This document shows, in pieces, positions 35,257 to 44,470 of a stretch of 64,000 nucleotides of DNA. The notes under the pieces are model-generated. The model was not told the origin of the DNA. It did no database searches and saw only the letters and a program-made list of their open reading frames with translations. The stretch spans positions 4,464,001 to 4,528,000 of the forward strand of contig NZ_CP042436.1 of the NCBI RefSeq assembly GCF_007971025.1. The letters run 5' to 3'. Within the stretch, counting starts at the first letter, position 1; each line of letters begins with the position of its first letter. The translations under genes and the position numbers were made by a program. This stretch comes from Mucilaginibacter ginsenosidivorans (GTDB lineage: Bacteria > Bacteroidota > Bacteroidia > Sphingobacteriales > Sphingobacteriaceae).

Positions 35257-36867
35257 ATGACTAAATACATTTTTGTGACGGGCGGCGTTACTTCGTCGTT
35301 AGGGAAAGGCATTATTTCTGCCTCGTTAGCCAAACTTCTCCAGTCCCGCGGGTATCGCGTAACCATCCAAAAATTCGACCCCTATATCAATATCGATCCG
35401 GGTACGTTGAACCCCTACGAACATGGTGAATGCTATGTAACCGAGGACGGCGCCGAAACCGATCTTGACCTGGGGCACTACGAGCGTTTTTTGAATACGC
35501 CAACCTCGCAGGCCAACAACATCACCACCGGCCGCATTTACCAGAACGTGATCAATAAAGAGCGTGAAGGGGCCTTCTTAGGCAAAACCGTGCAGGTGGT
35601 GCCACATATAACCGACGAGATAAAAAGGAACATCCGAATTTTAGGCGAAAGCGGCCGTTACGATATTGTCATCACTGAACTGGGCGGCACCGTAGGCGAT
35701 ATCGAGTCGCTGCCTTATATCGAAGCTGTGCGCCAGTTTCGCTGGGAAATAGGATCGAGCAATTCGCTGGTGATCCACTTAACACTTATACCTTTCCTGG
35801 CCGCTGCCGGCGAGCTAAAAACTAAACCAACGCAGCACTCGGTTAAAATGCTATTGGAGTATGGTATACAGCCGGACATACTGGTTTGCCGTACCGAACA
35901 CCCGATTAACCAGGACATTCGTAAAAAGATCGCTCTTTTCTGTAACGTAAATATCAACGCCGTTATCGAATCCATCGACGCATCCACGATATACGATGTT
36001 CCGCTGCTGATGCTGAAAGAGCAGTTGGATAAAACCGTATTGACCAAGCTGAAACTATCTCATTCCACAGAACCCGACCTGGAGAGCTGGAAGGATTTCC
36101 TTGGTCGGTTAAAAAACCCGACTTCTGAAGTTCGCATAGCGCTGGTAGGAAAATACGTTGAGCTGCCCGACGCTTACAAATCCATTACCGAATCATTCAT
36201 CCATGCCGGTTCAAAAAATGAATGTAAAGTAAAGGTGGAATATATCCCATCGGAACAACTGACTCCCGAAAATGCAGTGGAGCGCCTGCGCAATGTACAT
36301 GGTGTACTGGTTGCGCCAGGTTTTGGGGAGCGCGGGTTTGAAGGAAAAATTGAAGCGATACGTTATGTGCGCGAAAATAATATCCCGTTCTTTGGTATCT
36401 GCCTCGGCATGCAATGCGCCGTGGTTGAGTTTGGCCGCAACGTGCTCGGACTTAAAAATGCCAACAGCACCGAGATGAACGAAAATACGCCGCACCCCGT
36501 TATCGCGATGATGGAGGAACAGAAAAAGATAAAAAACAAGGGTGGCACCATGCGGCTTGGCGCCTACGCATGCGAATTGAAAAAAGGCAGTAAAGCGGCC
36601 GCCATATACGGCAAAACACAGATAAGCGAACGCCACCGCCATCGCTACGAATTTAATAATAAGTACCTTAAGCAATATGAAGAGGCTGGCATGATACCTT
36701 CCGGCATCAACCCGGATAACAACCTGGTTGAGGTTATAGAACTAAAAAAACACCCGTTTTTTGTAGGCGGACAATTCCATCCCGAATTAAAATCAACAGT
36801 TGCTAATCCTCACCCACTTTTTGTTAACTTTGTCGCCGCTTCGCTGGAGTATGCCCGCAAGAAGTAA
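35257..36867 (+). CDS. pyrG: CTP synthase
   Basis: 536 residues, full length. N-terminal synthase domain with FVTGGVTSSLGKGIISASL (ATP loop), DPYINIDPGTLNPYEHGE and ITELGGTVGDIESLP; C-terminal class I glutaminase domain with the nucleophile Cys in FFGICLGMQCAVVEF and the His-Glu pair in QFHPELKS. Converts UTP to CTP. Followed after 20 bases by yidC, so probably co-transcribed. Confidence 0.98.
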   Translation: MTKYIFVTGGVTSSLGKGIISASLAKLLQSRGYRVTIQKFDPYINIDPGTLNPYEHGECYVTEDGAETDLDLGHYERFLNTPTSQANNITTGRIYQNVINKEREGAFLGKTVQVVPHITDEIKRNIRILGESGRYDIVITELGGTVGDIESLPYIEAVRQFRWEIGSSNSLVIHLTLIPFLAAAGELKTKPTQHSVKMLLEYGIQPDILVCRTEHPINQDIRKKIALFCNVNINAVIESIDASTIYDVPLLMLKEQLDKTVLTKLKLSHSTEPDLESWKDFLGRLKNPTSEVRIALVGKYVELPDAYKSITESFIHAGSKNECKVKVEYIPSEQLTPENAVERLRNVHGVLVAPGFGERGFEGKIEAIRYVRENNIPFFGICLGMQCAVVEFGRNVLGLKNANSTEMNENTPHPVIAMMEEQKKIKNKGGTMRLGAYACELKKGSKAAAIYGKTQISERHRHRYEFNNKYLKQYEEAGMIPSGINPDNNLVEVIELKKHPFFVGGQFHPELKSTVANPHPLFVNFVAASLEYARKK

Positions 36868-36887
36868 TAAAGTACGATAACAATAAA

Positions 36888-38711
36888 ATGGATAAAAATA
36901 CATACACAGGTTTCTTCCTGATAGTTTTAATAGTCATAGGCTCCTACTTTCTGTTGAAACCTTCGGATGCAGACATAAAAAAGGAAAAACTTTTACAGGA
37001 TTCGCTTAAAAGAGTAGCCGCCGCCACAGCTACCTTCCCCGCTAACACAATAAAAACCGATACCACAAAAAAAGTACCGGTTACCGATTCGATGATCCTT
37101 AAGGCCCCTTTTGGCGCCGCCTCAATGGGAACGGAAAAGTTTGTTACCATCGAGAACCAGGAACTTCGGGTAAAACTTAGCACCAAAGGCGGCCGCATTT
37201 ATTCGGTCGAACTGAAGAATTACAAAACATTCAACAAAAAACCGCTGATCCTTTTTGATGGAGACAAAAACGCCTTCGGATTAACCTTCAGGGCACAGGA
37301 TAAACCTATCAATACCAACGATCTTTACTTTACGTCAACTTCCGGAGGTTTTACGGTAGCCGAAAAGGACTCGTCGTCGCTTACCATGCGTTTGACTTAC
37401 AGCCCGACGCAGTATATAGATTACATATATTCATTAAAAGGCACGGGCTTCAAATTGGGATTAACGGTTAAAACAACCGGCCTGGATAATGTAATAGCCA
37501 ATAGCAACACCCTTAACCTGAATTGGTCGGCAAGCCTGCATAAGCAGGAAATGGACATGAAGCAGGAGCGCCAGTATACAGAGATTTATTACAAGAATGT
37601 TGATGACGAAATAAGTGATTTTGGCGATACAAAAGATGAAGAAAAGACAGTTGCAGATAAAAAATTAGACTGGGTAGCTTTCAAAGATCACTTCTTCTCC
37701 AATATATTGATCGCAAAACAGGGAGGCATCGATAAATCGACCATGGCGGTAAATACTGATGTAAACAGCACTACCGATGTAAAGCAAATGAAAGCCAGCT
37801 TTGCTTTCACCCGTAGTACAGATGGCAACGTACCTTTGGAATTTTATTTTGGGCCAAACCAGTTTTCTATCCTAAAAGCACAGGGGAACGACCTGGATAA
37901 GGTGATAGGCCTTGGCTGGGGTCCGCTGAAATACATTAACCGCTACGCAACCGTGCCGCTTTTCAATTTACTGAAGAAATTCAACTGGAACTACGGCCTG
38001 GTTATTCTTGCGCTAACGTTAATTTTGAAGCTTGTACTTTCGCCGCTTACTTACAAGTCGTATTTATCCATGGCTAAGATGCGGATATTGAAGCCTGAGA
38101 TGGACGAAATTAAGGCCAAGGTTGGTGAAGATAATCCTACCCTGCTTCAGCAGGAATACATGAAATTGTACAAAAAAGCGGGTGTCAACCCGCTCGGCGG
38201 ATGTTTGCCTTTATTGTTGCAGATGCCTATCGTTATCGCTTTCTTCCGCTTTTTCCCAAGTTTATTTGAGTTGCGCGGGCAAAGCTTCCTGTGGATGCAC
38301 GATCTTTCTACCTACGATTCGGTTATCACTTTTTCACCTATATTTGGTACGAGTCACCTCAGCTTAATGTGTTTGCTGATGACCATATCTACCCTTGTTT
38401 ATACTTATTTCAACAACCAGATATCAGGCGCTACGGGCCAGATGAAGTATATTGGTTACATCACTCCTATCATCTTCCTGGTTACACTGAACAATTATCC
38501 GGCGGGTTTGAACTACTATTACTTCCTGGCCAACATGATGACATTTGCCCAGCAATACCTCATCAGGCTGATGGTTGACGATAAAAAGATCCATGCCCAG
38601 ATACAGGAGAACAAAAAGAAACCTGAAGAAAAGAAAAAGAAATCAGGCTTCCAGGCGCGCATGGAAGAAATGATGCGCCAGCAACAACAAGCGCAGGGGA
38701 AGAAGAAATAG
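36888..38711 (+). CDS. yidC: Membrane protein insertase YidC
   Basis: 607 residues. N-terminal anchor helix (YTGFFLIVLIVIGSYFLL), a large periplasmic beta-domain (about 80-360), then the conserved 60KD_IMP core: FNWNYGLVILALTLILKLVL, SPLTYKSYLSMAKM, the cytoplasmic PEMDEIKAKV helix, GVNPLGGCLPLLLQMPIVIA and later helices. The tail is Lys/Gln-rich (positively charged), as in many Bacteroidota. Inserts and folds inner-membrane proteins. Confidence 0.97.
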   Translation: MDKNTYTGFFLIVLIVIGSYFLLKPSDADIKKEKLLQDSLKRVAAATATFPANTIKTDTTKKVPVTDSMILKAPFGAASMGTEKFVTIENQELRVKLSTKGGRIYSVELKNYKTFNKKPLILFDGDKNAFGLTFRAQDKPINTNDLYFTSTSGGFTVAEKDSSSLTMRLTYSPTQYIDYIYSLKGTGFKLGLTVKTTGLDNVIANSNTLNLNWSASLHKQEMDMKQERQYTEIYYKNVDDEISDFGDTKDEEKTVADKKLDWVAFKDHFFSNILIAKQGGIDKSTMAVNTDVNSTTDVKQMKASFAFTRSTDGNVPLEFYFGPNQFSILKAQGNDLDKVIGLGWGPLKYINRYATVPLFNLLKKFNWNYGLVILALTLILKLVLSPLTYKSYLSMAKMRILKPEMDEIKAKVGEDNPTLLQQEYMKLYKKAGVNPLGGCLPLLLQMPIVIAFFRFFPSLFELRGQSFLWMHDLSTYDSVITFSPIFGTSHLSLMCLLMTISTLVYTYFNNQISGATGQMKYIGYITPIIFLVTLNNYPAGLNYYYFLANMMTFAQQYLIRLMVDDKKIHAQIQENKKKPEEKKKKSGFQARMEEMMRQQQQAQGKKK

Positions 38712-38826
38712 TGATTAGAGATTAGTCCATTCCGACTAAACATTATAAAAAATGCCCTGGCAAACCGGGGCATTTTTCATTTTAAAATATTTCAATTAAT
38801 CACCAATCTCTATTCACCAATCACTA
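38712..38826. repeat. Inverted period-7 arrays flanking a terminator between yidC and the exonuclease gene
   Basis: Left arm GTGATTA (38712-38718), GAGATTA (38719-38725). Right arm 38799-38826: ATCACCA, ATCTCTA, TTCACCA, ATCACTA. The right arm is the complement type of the left. The yidC terminator lies between them. Confidence 0.75.
38748..38778 (+). terminator. Intrinsic terminator of yidC
   Basis: ATGCCC (38753-38758) pairs with GGGCAT (38768-38773), extended by A/T pairs on both sides and followed by a T-run; the A-run before the stem makes it potentially bidirectional. Confidence 0.8.
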
Positions 38827-38832
38827 AATTTG
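38825..38832 (+). promoter_or_regulatory. Promoter -7 element abutting the exonuclease start codon
   Basis: TAAATTTG matches TAnnTTTG and ends 4 bases before the ATG at 38837, so transcription from it would begin at about the start codon (leaderless). Confidence 0.45.
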
Positions 38833-38836
38833 ACCC

Positions 38837-40201
38837 ATGTACGCCATTGTGGATATCGAAACTACCGGGGGCCATGCCAACGCAAATGGCATTACCGAGG
38901 TAGCGATATGCCTGCACGATGGCAAGAAGATAACACAGCGTTACAGCACTTTGGTAAACCCTCAGCGCGACATCCCGGTATACATTCGCGCACTGACAGG
39001 CATTACCAACGAAATGGTGCAAACTGCCCCGCCATTTGAAGATGTGGCTGCGGACATTTACCATCTGTTGCATGGCAAGATATTTGTTGCGCACAACGTC
39101 AATTTCGATTTTTCATTTATCCGGCACCATCTGCAAATAGCGGGGTACGATTTGCAATGCAACAAGCTTTGTACCGTAAGGCTGGGGCGCAAAATAATGC
39201 CCGGGTTGCCATCATACAGCCTTGGCAAGCTATGCCACTACCTGGGTATCGAAAACGATAGCCGCCACCGCGCCGCCGGCGACGCGGAAGCTACAGCAAC
39301 CTTGTTCTCACTTTTGTTGCAAAACGACACCGGGAACCACATCGAACAAGCGCTTAAACAGCGCTCACGCGAACAGGTATTGCCCCCGAATTTGCCCAAA
39401 GAAGACATCGATAAGCTGCCCTACGCACCAGGCGTTTACTACTTCCATGATGAAAAGGGCAAAGTAATTTATGTGGGTAAGGCCCGTAATGTAAAGAAAC
39501 GCGTAACCAGTCATTTCAGCGGAAACAACGCCGGTTACCAGCGACAGGAGTTCCTTCGTAATATTCACCATATTTCCTTCCAGGATTGCGGGACCGAACT
39601 GGTTGCCTTTGTGCTGGAAGCCATCGAGATCAAACGGCTTTGGCCCAAATACAATCGTTCGCTAAAGCGATACGAGCATGCTTTTGGTATATATGCTTTT
39701 GAGGACCAGCGCGGTTATATGCGTTTGGCAGTCGACAAACGGCGTAAAATGGCCGCACCGCTGTATACCTGCAATTCGCTGCTCGACGGGCGCAATATCC
39801 TAACCAGGCTGATAGACGATTTTGAGCTTTGCCCGAAATTGTGTTTTATACAGACCAATCACGAGCCTTGTACAGGCGCCGGCGGGCATGTATGCGCTTG
39901 TGAAGGCATCGAAAACCCGGAAAGCTACAACCAAAAAGTGCAATGGGCCATTGATAAGTTAAGGGACACCCTGCCAACCTTCGCCATCCGCGATGAAGGC
40001 CGAAGAAATGATGAGCATAGTTGTATCCTGATAGAGAAAGGGCAGTTTTATGGCATGGGCTACATCTCTCATTATTTTGATGCCGATAGCCTCGACCAGC
40101 TTAAAAACCATCTTACCCCTTATCCCGGTAACGACTATATCCGAAACATGGTATCCAACTATGCCATGAAATATCCTGAACGGATGATGGTTTTTGCCTG
40201 A
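38837..40201 (+). CDS. DnaQ-like 3'-5' exonuclease fused to a GIY-YIG nuclease domain
   Basis: 454 residues. Residues 1-165 are a DEDDh exonuclease: AIVDIETTGG, AHNVNFDFSFI and HRAAGDAEATA (metal ligands Asp, Glu, Asp, His, Asp). Residues about 195-280 are a GIY-YIG domain as in UvrC/Cho: APGVYYFHDEKGKVIYVGKARNVKKRVTSH written in two parts (GVYYF; VIYVGKA), then TELVAFVLEAIEIKRLWPKYN. The C-terminal part has conserved Cys residues (LCPKLCFIQ, GHVCACEG). This exonuclease-GIY-YIG fusion is found in several phyla and is thought to act in DNA repair; the exact reaction is not established. Confidence 0.9.
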   Translation: MYAIVDIETTGGHANANGITEVAICLHDGKKITQRYSTLVNPQRDIPVYIRALTGITNEMVQTAPPFEDVAADIYHLLHGKIFVAHNVNFDFSFIRHHLQIAGYDLQCNKLCTVRLGRKIMPGLPSYSLGKLCHYLGIENDSRHRAAGDAEATATLFSLLLQNDTGNHIEQALKQRSREQVLPPNLPKEDIDKLPYAPGVYYFHDEKGKVIYVGKARNVKKRVTSHFSGNNAGYQRQEFLRNIHHISFQDCGTELVAFVLEAIEIKRLWPKYNRSLKRYEHAFGIYAFEDQRGYMRLAVDKRRKMAAPLYTCNSLLDGRNILTRLIDDFELCPKLCFIQTNHEPCTGAGGHVCACEGIENPESYNQKVQWAIDKLRDTLPTFAIRDEGRRNDEHSCILIEKGQFYGMGYISHYFDADSLDQLKNHLTPYPGNDYIRNMVSNYAMKYPERMMVFA

Positions 40202-40223
40202 TCTAAAGCCAATATCCATCTTC

Positions 40224-41057
40224 TCAAATTACCCCTGCTTTCTCCAGTTCCGCTTGCATTTGCTGCTGAACTTTTAGCGCCTCCGCTCTTGCAGCTTCTG
40301 CAAAATCCTCGCCATTGGATGCATAGATGATTGCCCTGGAGGAATTAACGATAAGCCCGCATTCCTTCGTCATACCATATTGGCAAACATCTTTAAGACT
40401 TCCCCCTTGTGCGCCTATTCCAGGAACAAGCAGAAAGTTGTCTGGTGCGTACTTTCGGATATTGGTAAACTCGGTGCTTTTGGTAGCTCCTACTACGTAC
40501 ATGATACGGTCGGCCCCGGCCCAGGTATTGGCTTTTTGTATCACGGTTTCATAAAGCGGGCCATTGCCAGTCTCAAGATATTGAAAATCTTTACTGCCAA
40601 CAGATGAGGTAAGCGCCAGGATGATCACCCATTTGCCTTCGAAAGCCAGGAAAGGGATCACGCTATCGTTACCCATATATGGTGCGACGGTAATGGCATC
40701 AAAGTCCATCCCTGCCGCTTCTTTATCAAAAAACGTTTTGGCATACATGCCCGAGGTATTGCCTATATCCCCGCGCTTGGCATCGATGATGCTGAGGCAA
40801 TCTTTGGGAAGATATTCGCTTGTTTTGATCAGGCTCTGTAACCCGGTGACACCGTGCCTTTCGTAAAACGCAGCGTTGGGTTTATAAGCTATGCAAAGGT
40901 CGCGCGTCGCATCAATAATGCGCTTGTTAAATTCGAACAGGGGATCAGGATATTCCTTCAAAAACACAGGTATTTTTTCAATATCGGTATCAAGACCAAC
41001 GCACAGGAAAGATTTCTTTTGTTTGATCTGCTGGATTAACTGCTGGCGCGAAAGCAT
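40224..41057 (-). CDS. pyrF: Orotidine 5'-phosphate decarboxylase
   Basis: 277 residues, the longer group of the family. Seen: FLCVGLDTDIEKIP, AYKPNAAFYE, IIDAKRGDIGNTSGMYAK (catalytic Asp-Lys-Asp), and FLLVPGIGAQGG. Last step of UMP synthesis, upstream of pyrG in the pathway. Divergent from rho. Confidence 0.96.
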   Translation of the reverse strand: MLSRQQLIQQIKQKKSFLCVGLDTDIEKIPVFLKEYPDPLFEFNKRIIDATRDLCIAYKPNAAFYERHGVTGLQSLIKTSEYLPKDCLSIIDAKRGDIGNTSGMYAKTFFDKEAAGMDFDAITVAPYMGNDSVIPFLAFEGKWVIILALTSSVGSKDFQYLETGNGPLYETVIQKANTWAGADRIMYVVGATKSTEFTNIRKYAPDNFLLVPGIGAQGGSLKDVCQYGMTKECGLIVNSSRAIIYASNGEDFAEAARAEALKVQQQMQAELEKAGVI

Positions 41058-41150
41058 TTACAGGGGGATTTATTTTCGAAGCCCAAAAAAACTAAAAAAT
41101 AACCTAAGTGTTAACTGATAAAAGATATTTTTTCAAAATTTTTGATTTCT

Positions 41151-41236
41151 GAATTTTAATGAGTAAAATTGCAGCGTTATCCTTTGAATTTTTCTTGCAC
41201 TAAAGAAACAATTTAAAATTCCACCATACTCATTAA
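41151..41236. repeat. Interleaved inverted repeats in the rho leader
   Basis: GAATTTTAA (41151-41159) pairs with TTAAAATTC (41213-41221), and TTAATGAGTA (41156-41165) pairs with TACTCATTAA (41227-41236). The two 5' words overlap and are mutually exclusive, so the leader could switch structure. It lies in the 254-base pyrF-rho spacer; the remainder shows nothing I recognise. Confidence 0.5.
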
Positions 41237-41311
41237 TTTTTAGATGTTGCAAGGTAAGCTGCAGGTTAATTTCTCTTAAAAGATTATTCCTTTTGAACTT
41301 TAATTTATCCC

Positions 41312-42952
41312 ATGTTTGATATAACAGAATTGAACGACAAACTCGTGTCCGAGTTGCGTGATATTGCAAAAAGCTTAGGTATAGCTGATGCTGAAGAGCT
41401 TAGAAAAGCACAGTTGATAAGCAATATAATAGAACAACAACAATTGATAGAAGTTGCACGCCAGCAACAAGCTATAGTAGCTCAGAATTATTCAGAAACC
41501 AAACCGGCCGCTGCCCTCGAAACTGCCGAAGCTGCTGAAAAACCCCGTAAAAGAACACGTACCATTAAATCGGCCAGCAGCAAACCAAGGGTTGAAGTGC
41601 CCTTAGATGACACCAACCTGTTTGACGAGGCCGACGACGAAACTCCGGCAGCTGACGAGACCGATGATGAGGTTTCATTCGCACCGCCGGTGTCAGCAGA
41701 ACAGCCCGACCAGGCCGATCCTGCTGTTAAGTCTGAAGAACCTGCTGCAGAAGGCAGGCCGCAAAAATTTGAGCGCCGCTTTAATAACGGGCAAAACCCC
41801 AACCAACAAAAAAACCAGGAGGCTATCAACCTCGATTTCGACAACGTTATCGTTAACGAAGGTGTGCTGGAAATTATGCCCGACGGCTACGGTTTTTTAA
41901 GATCATCTGACTATAACTACCTCACCTCTCCCGACGATATTTATGTATCGCAATCGCAGATAAAACTTTTTGGCCTAAAAACCGGCGATACCGTTCGCGG
42001 CAGCATACGCCCGCCGAAAGAGGGTGAAAAATATTTCCCGCTGGTACGCGTGGAAGCCATTAACGGCCGTGTGCCTGCCGAGGTTCGTGACCGGGTTCCG
42101 TTCGATCACTTAACACCGCTGTTCCCGTCCGAAAGATTAGAACTGTTTACCGATATGGGCAACTATTCGACCCGTATCATGGACCTGTTCTCGCCTATTG
42201 GTAAAGGTCAGCGTGGTTTGATCGTGGCGCAGCCAAAAACCGGCAAAACCATGTTGCTGAAGGATGTAGCCAATGCCATTGCAAAAAACCACCCCGAAGT
42301 TTACCTGATCATCCTGCTGATAGACGAACGCCCCGAGGAAGTAACCGACATGGCCCGCAGTGTACGTGCCGAAGTGGTCTCGTCGACATTTGACGAGCCT
42401 GCCGACCGCCATGTGAAGATAGCGAACATCGTACTGGAAAAAGCTAAACGCATGGTTGAATGCGGACATGATGTGGTTATCCTGTTAGACTCAATTACCC
42501 GCCTTGCACGTGCCTACAATACGGTAGCGCCTGCCTCGGGCAAAATATTATCGGGCGGTGTCGATGCCAATGCGTTGCACAAACCGAAACGTTTCTTCGG
42601 TGCAGCACGTAACATCGAGGATGGCGGCTCGCTCACCATCATTGCGACAGCATTAACTGAAACCGGCTCGAAAATGGACGAGGTTATCTTTGAAGAATTC
42701 AAGGGTACCGGTAATATGGAGCTCCAGCTCGACCGTAAGCTGTCCAACAAACGTATATTCCCTGCCATCGATATTACTGCATCCAGCACACGCCGCGACG
42801 ACCTGCTGCTCGACCGTGAAACGCTGCAGCGTGTTTGGATACTGCGCAACCATTTGGCCGACATGAATTCCCAGGAAGCTATGGAATTTTTGCAGAGCCA
42901 GATAAGAGGCACAAAAACCAACGAAGAATTCCTAATCTCGATGAATTCTTAA
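41312..42952 (+). CDS. rho: Transcription termination factor Rho
   Basis: 546 residues against about 420 in E. coli. The extra length is an acidic, low-complexity insertion (about residues 60-170, rich in Glu, Asp, Ala, Pro) between the N-terminal helix bundle and the cold-shock RNA-binding domain (GVLEIMPDGYGFLRSSDYNY). The ATPase domain has P-loop AQPKTGKTML, Walker B VVILLDSITR and the Q/R-loop regions SGGVDANALHKPKRFFGAARN. Bacteroidota Rho proteins often carry such insertions, which add low-complexity contacts with RNA or other proteins. Confidence 0.97.
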   Translation: MFDITELNDKLVSELRDIAKSLGIADAEELRKAQLISNIIEQQQLIEVARQQQAIVAQNYSETKPAAALETAEAAEKPRKRTRTIKSASSKPRVEVPLDDTNLFDEADDETPAADETDDEVSFAPPVSAEQPDQADPAVKSEEPAAEGRPQKFERRFNNGQNPNQQKNQEAINLDFDNVIVNEGVLEIMPDGYGFLRSSDYNYLTSPDDIYVSQSQIKLFGLKTGDTVRGSIRPPKEGEKYFPLVRVEAINGRVPAEVRDRVPFDHLTPLFPSERLELFTDMGNYSTRIMDLFSPIGKGQRGLIVAQPKTGKTMLLKDVANAIAKNHPEVYLIILLIDERPEEVTDMARSVRAEVVSSTFDEPADRHVKIANIVLEKAKRMVECGHDVVILLDSITRLARAYNTVAPASGKILSGGVDANALHKPKRFFGAARNIEDGGSLTIIATALTETGSKMDEVIFEEFKGTGNMELQLDRKLSNKRIFPAIDITASSTRRDDLLLDRETLQRVWILRNHLADMNSQEAMEFLQSQIRGTKTNEEFLISMNS

Positions 42953-42963
42953 TACTTTTGAAG

Positions 42964-42999
42964 TTATGAAATCATAGGTATTTTCCTGTGATTTCATAA
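42964..42999. terminator. Long hairpin after rho
   Basis: TTATGAAATCATAGG (42964-42978) and CCTGTGATTTCATAA (42985-42999) pair over 15 positions (one G-U) with a 6-base loop, 12 bases after the rho stop. There is no long U tract. Confidence 0.55.
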
Positions 43000-43034
43000 T
43001 TACTTAATATAAGCTGGATACCTTCGGGCCTAAA

Positions 43035-43775
43035 ATGAATAAGCGTATAAGCAAGCACCTGCCCAATACCATTACCTGTGCTAACCTGTTTAGCGGCTGT
43101 GTAGGGATCGTTTTTGCATTCCAGGAAAACCTCATATTCGCCGCGTATGCTTTGTTCCTTGCGGCGATATTTGATTTTTTTGACGGTTTTGCATCCCGCG
43201 TGCTAAAATCCTTTTCTGGCATTGGCAAAGACCTGGACTCTCTTGCAGATATGGTAAGCTTCGGCTTTTTGCCTTCAGCTATCCTTTACGAGCTTTTCCT
43301 GCAATCGCCGCAAATACAGGGTATAGGTCCCTACCTGAATTTTGCCGCATTTCTGATCGCTGTTTTTTCCGCCCTCAGGTTAGCCAAATTCAACAATGAT
43401 ACACGCCAGGCCGATTCTTTTATCGGGTTGCCAACCCCGGCCAATGCTATCCTTATCGCATCTATACCACTGATACTGGATCATCACCCCGAATTTTCAA
43501 GGTATATATTGAACCAGTACATACTGGCCGTGCTGGTTATTGTTATGTGCGCATTGCTGGTGGCCGAACTGCCGTTGATGTCGCTGAAGTTTAAGAACAC
43601 CGATTTCAACAAAAACATTTATCGCTATTTGTTGCTGCTGTTCTCCGCTATATTGATACTATTTTTTAAATTTGCTGCGGTACCGGTGATCATATTGATG
43701 TATATCACACTATCCGTTATTCAATTCAAATTTTCCAATGACACCGTGGTAAGCGGTCACCAAAAAAACAAATAG
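43035..43775 (+). CDS. pssA: CDP-diacylglycerol-serine O-phosphatidyltransferase
   Basis: 246 residues, about seven membrane helices. CDP-alcohol phosphotransferase motif in FFDGFASRVLKS..GIGKDLDSLAD (two parts), with the expected spacing of the four Asp residues. Makes phosphatidylserine, precursor of phosphatidylethanolamine. Confidence 0.93.
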   Translation: MNKRISKHLPNTITCANLFSGCVGIVFAFQENLIFAAYALFLAAIFDFFDGFASRVLKSFSGIGKDLDSLADMVSFGFLPSAILYELFLQSPQIQGIGPYLNFAAFLIAVFSALRLAKFNNDTRQADSFIGLPTPANAILIASIPLILDHHPEFSRYILNQYILAVLVIVMCALLVAELPLMSLKFKNTDFNKNIYRYLLLLFSAILILFFKFAAVPVIILMYITLSVIQFKFSNDTVVSGHQKNK

Positions 43776-43819
43776 CCGCGCACGGCAGTTATTATTACCA
43801 GGTAAAACACAAAGCTACA

Positions 43820-44074
43820 ATGACAAAGTTCCAGGCCGAAATAGACGTAATGCCAAAAAAGGAAATACTCGACCCGCAAGGTAAAGCAGTAACAGGAAGT
43901 ATGAAGAACCTGGGCCTTGCCGAGATACAAAACGTTCGCATCGGCAAGCATATCTCGCTCGAGATAGAGGCAGACAGTGAAGAAACCGCACATGCAAAAG
44001 TGGAACAGGCATGCAAAAACCTGCTTGCCAACCTCATTATGGAAAGCTATAGCTTTAAAATAGAGAAAGTTTAA
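43820..44074 (+). CDS. purS: Phosphoribosylformylglycinamidine synthase subunit PurS
   Basis: 84 residues. MTKFQAEIDVMPKKEILDPQGKAV and RIGKHISLEIE are typical of PurS, the small subunit needed where PurL and PurQ are separate. PurQ and PurL are not in the window. Convergent with the Hpt gene, sharing 4 bases at their stops. Confidence 0.95.
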   Translation: MTKFQAEIDVMPKKEILDPQGKAVTGSMKNLGLAEIQNVRIGKHISLEIEADSEETAHAKVEQACKNLLANLIMESYSFKIEKV

Positions 44075-44433
44075 AGTTCGGCTTCTTTTTCAGCCTTAAC
44101 ACGGTTAAGTTCAACCACGTTCACACTGATCAGGTCACTCACCCGGGCGAATTTTGCTGCGATAGTTTCGGGCTCACTTGCTCCGGCTTTGCACATCATT
44201 TCTATTTCCTGAAGCAGTTCCTGCGATACCAGCATACCAAAAAAACCCATTGATGGTTTCAATTTATGCGCGGCGGCGGCGGCGGCGGCCCAATCCTGCG
44301 CTTTTAGTGCGGTATCGATATTTCCAAGCAATTCAGGGGCTTGCTGCAAAAGCATATCGATGGATTCGATAATAAACTCATTGCTTCCGTCGGCAATTTC
44401 ATATAAGAAAGAAAGATCAAGATCCTGGCTCAA
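44071..44433 (-). CDS. Histidine phosphotransfer (Hpt) domain protein
   Basis: 120 residues, a single Hpt four-helix bundle with the phospho-acceptor His55 in AAAHKLKPSMGFFGM. A stretch of seven Ala before it is encoded by a GCC/CGG trinucleotide run (44271-44288 on the plus strand). It would shuttle phosphate from a hybrid histidine kinase to a response regulator; neither partner is adjacent. Confidence 0.9.
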   Translation of the reverse strand: MSQDLDLSFLYEIADGSNEFIIESIDMLLQQAPELLGNIDTALKAQDWAAAAAAAHKLKPSMGFFGMLVSQELLQEIEMMCKAGASEPETIAAKFARVSDLISVNVVELNRVKAEKEAEL

Positions 44434-44470
44434 TGGGTATTAGTAATTTAGGGTTATCTGAATTTCAAAA

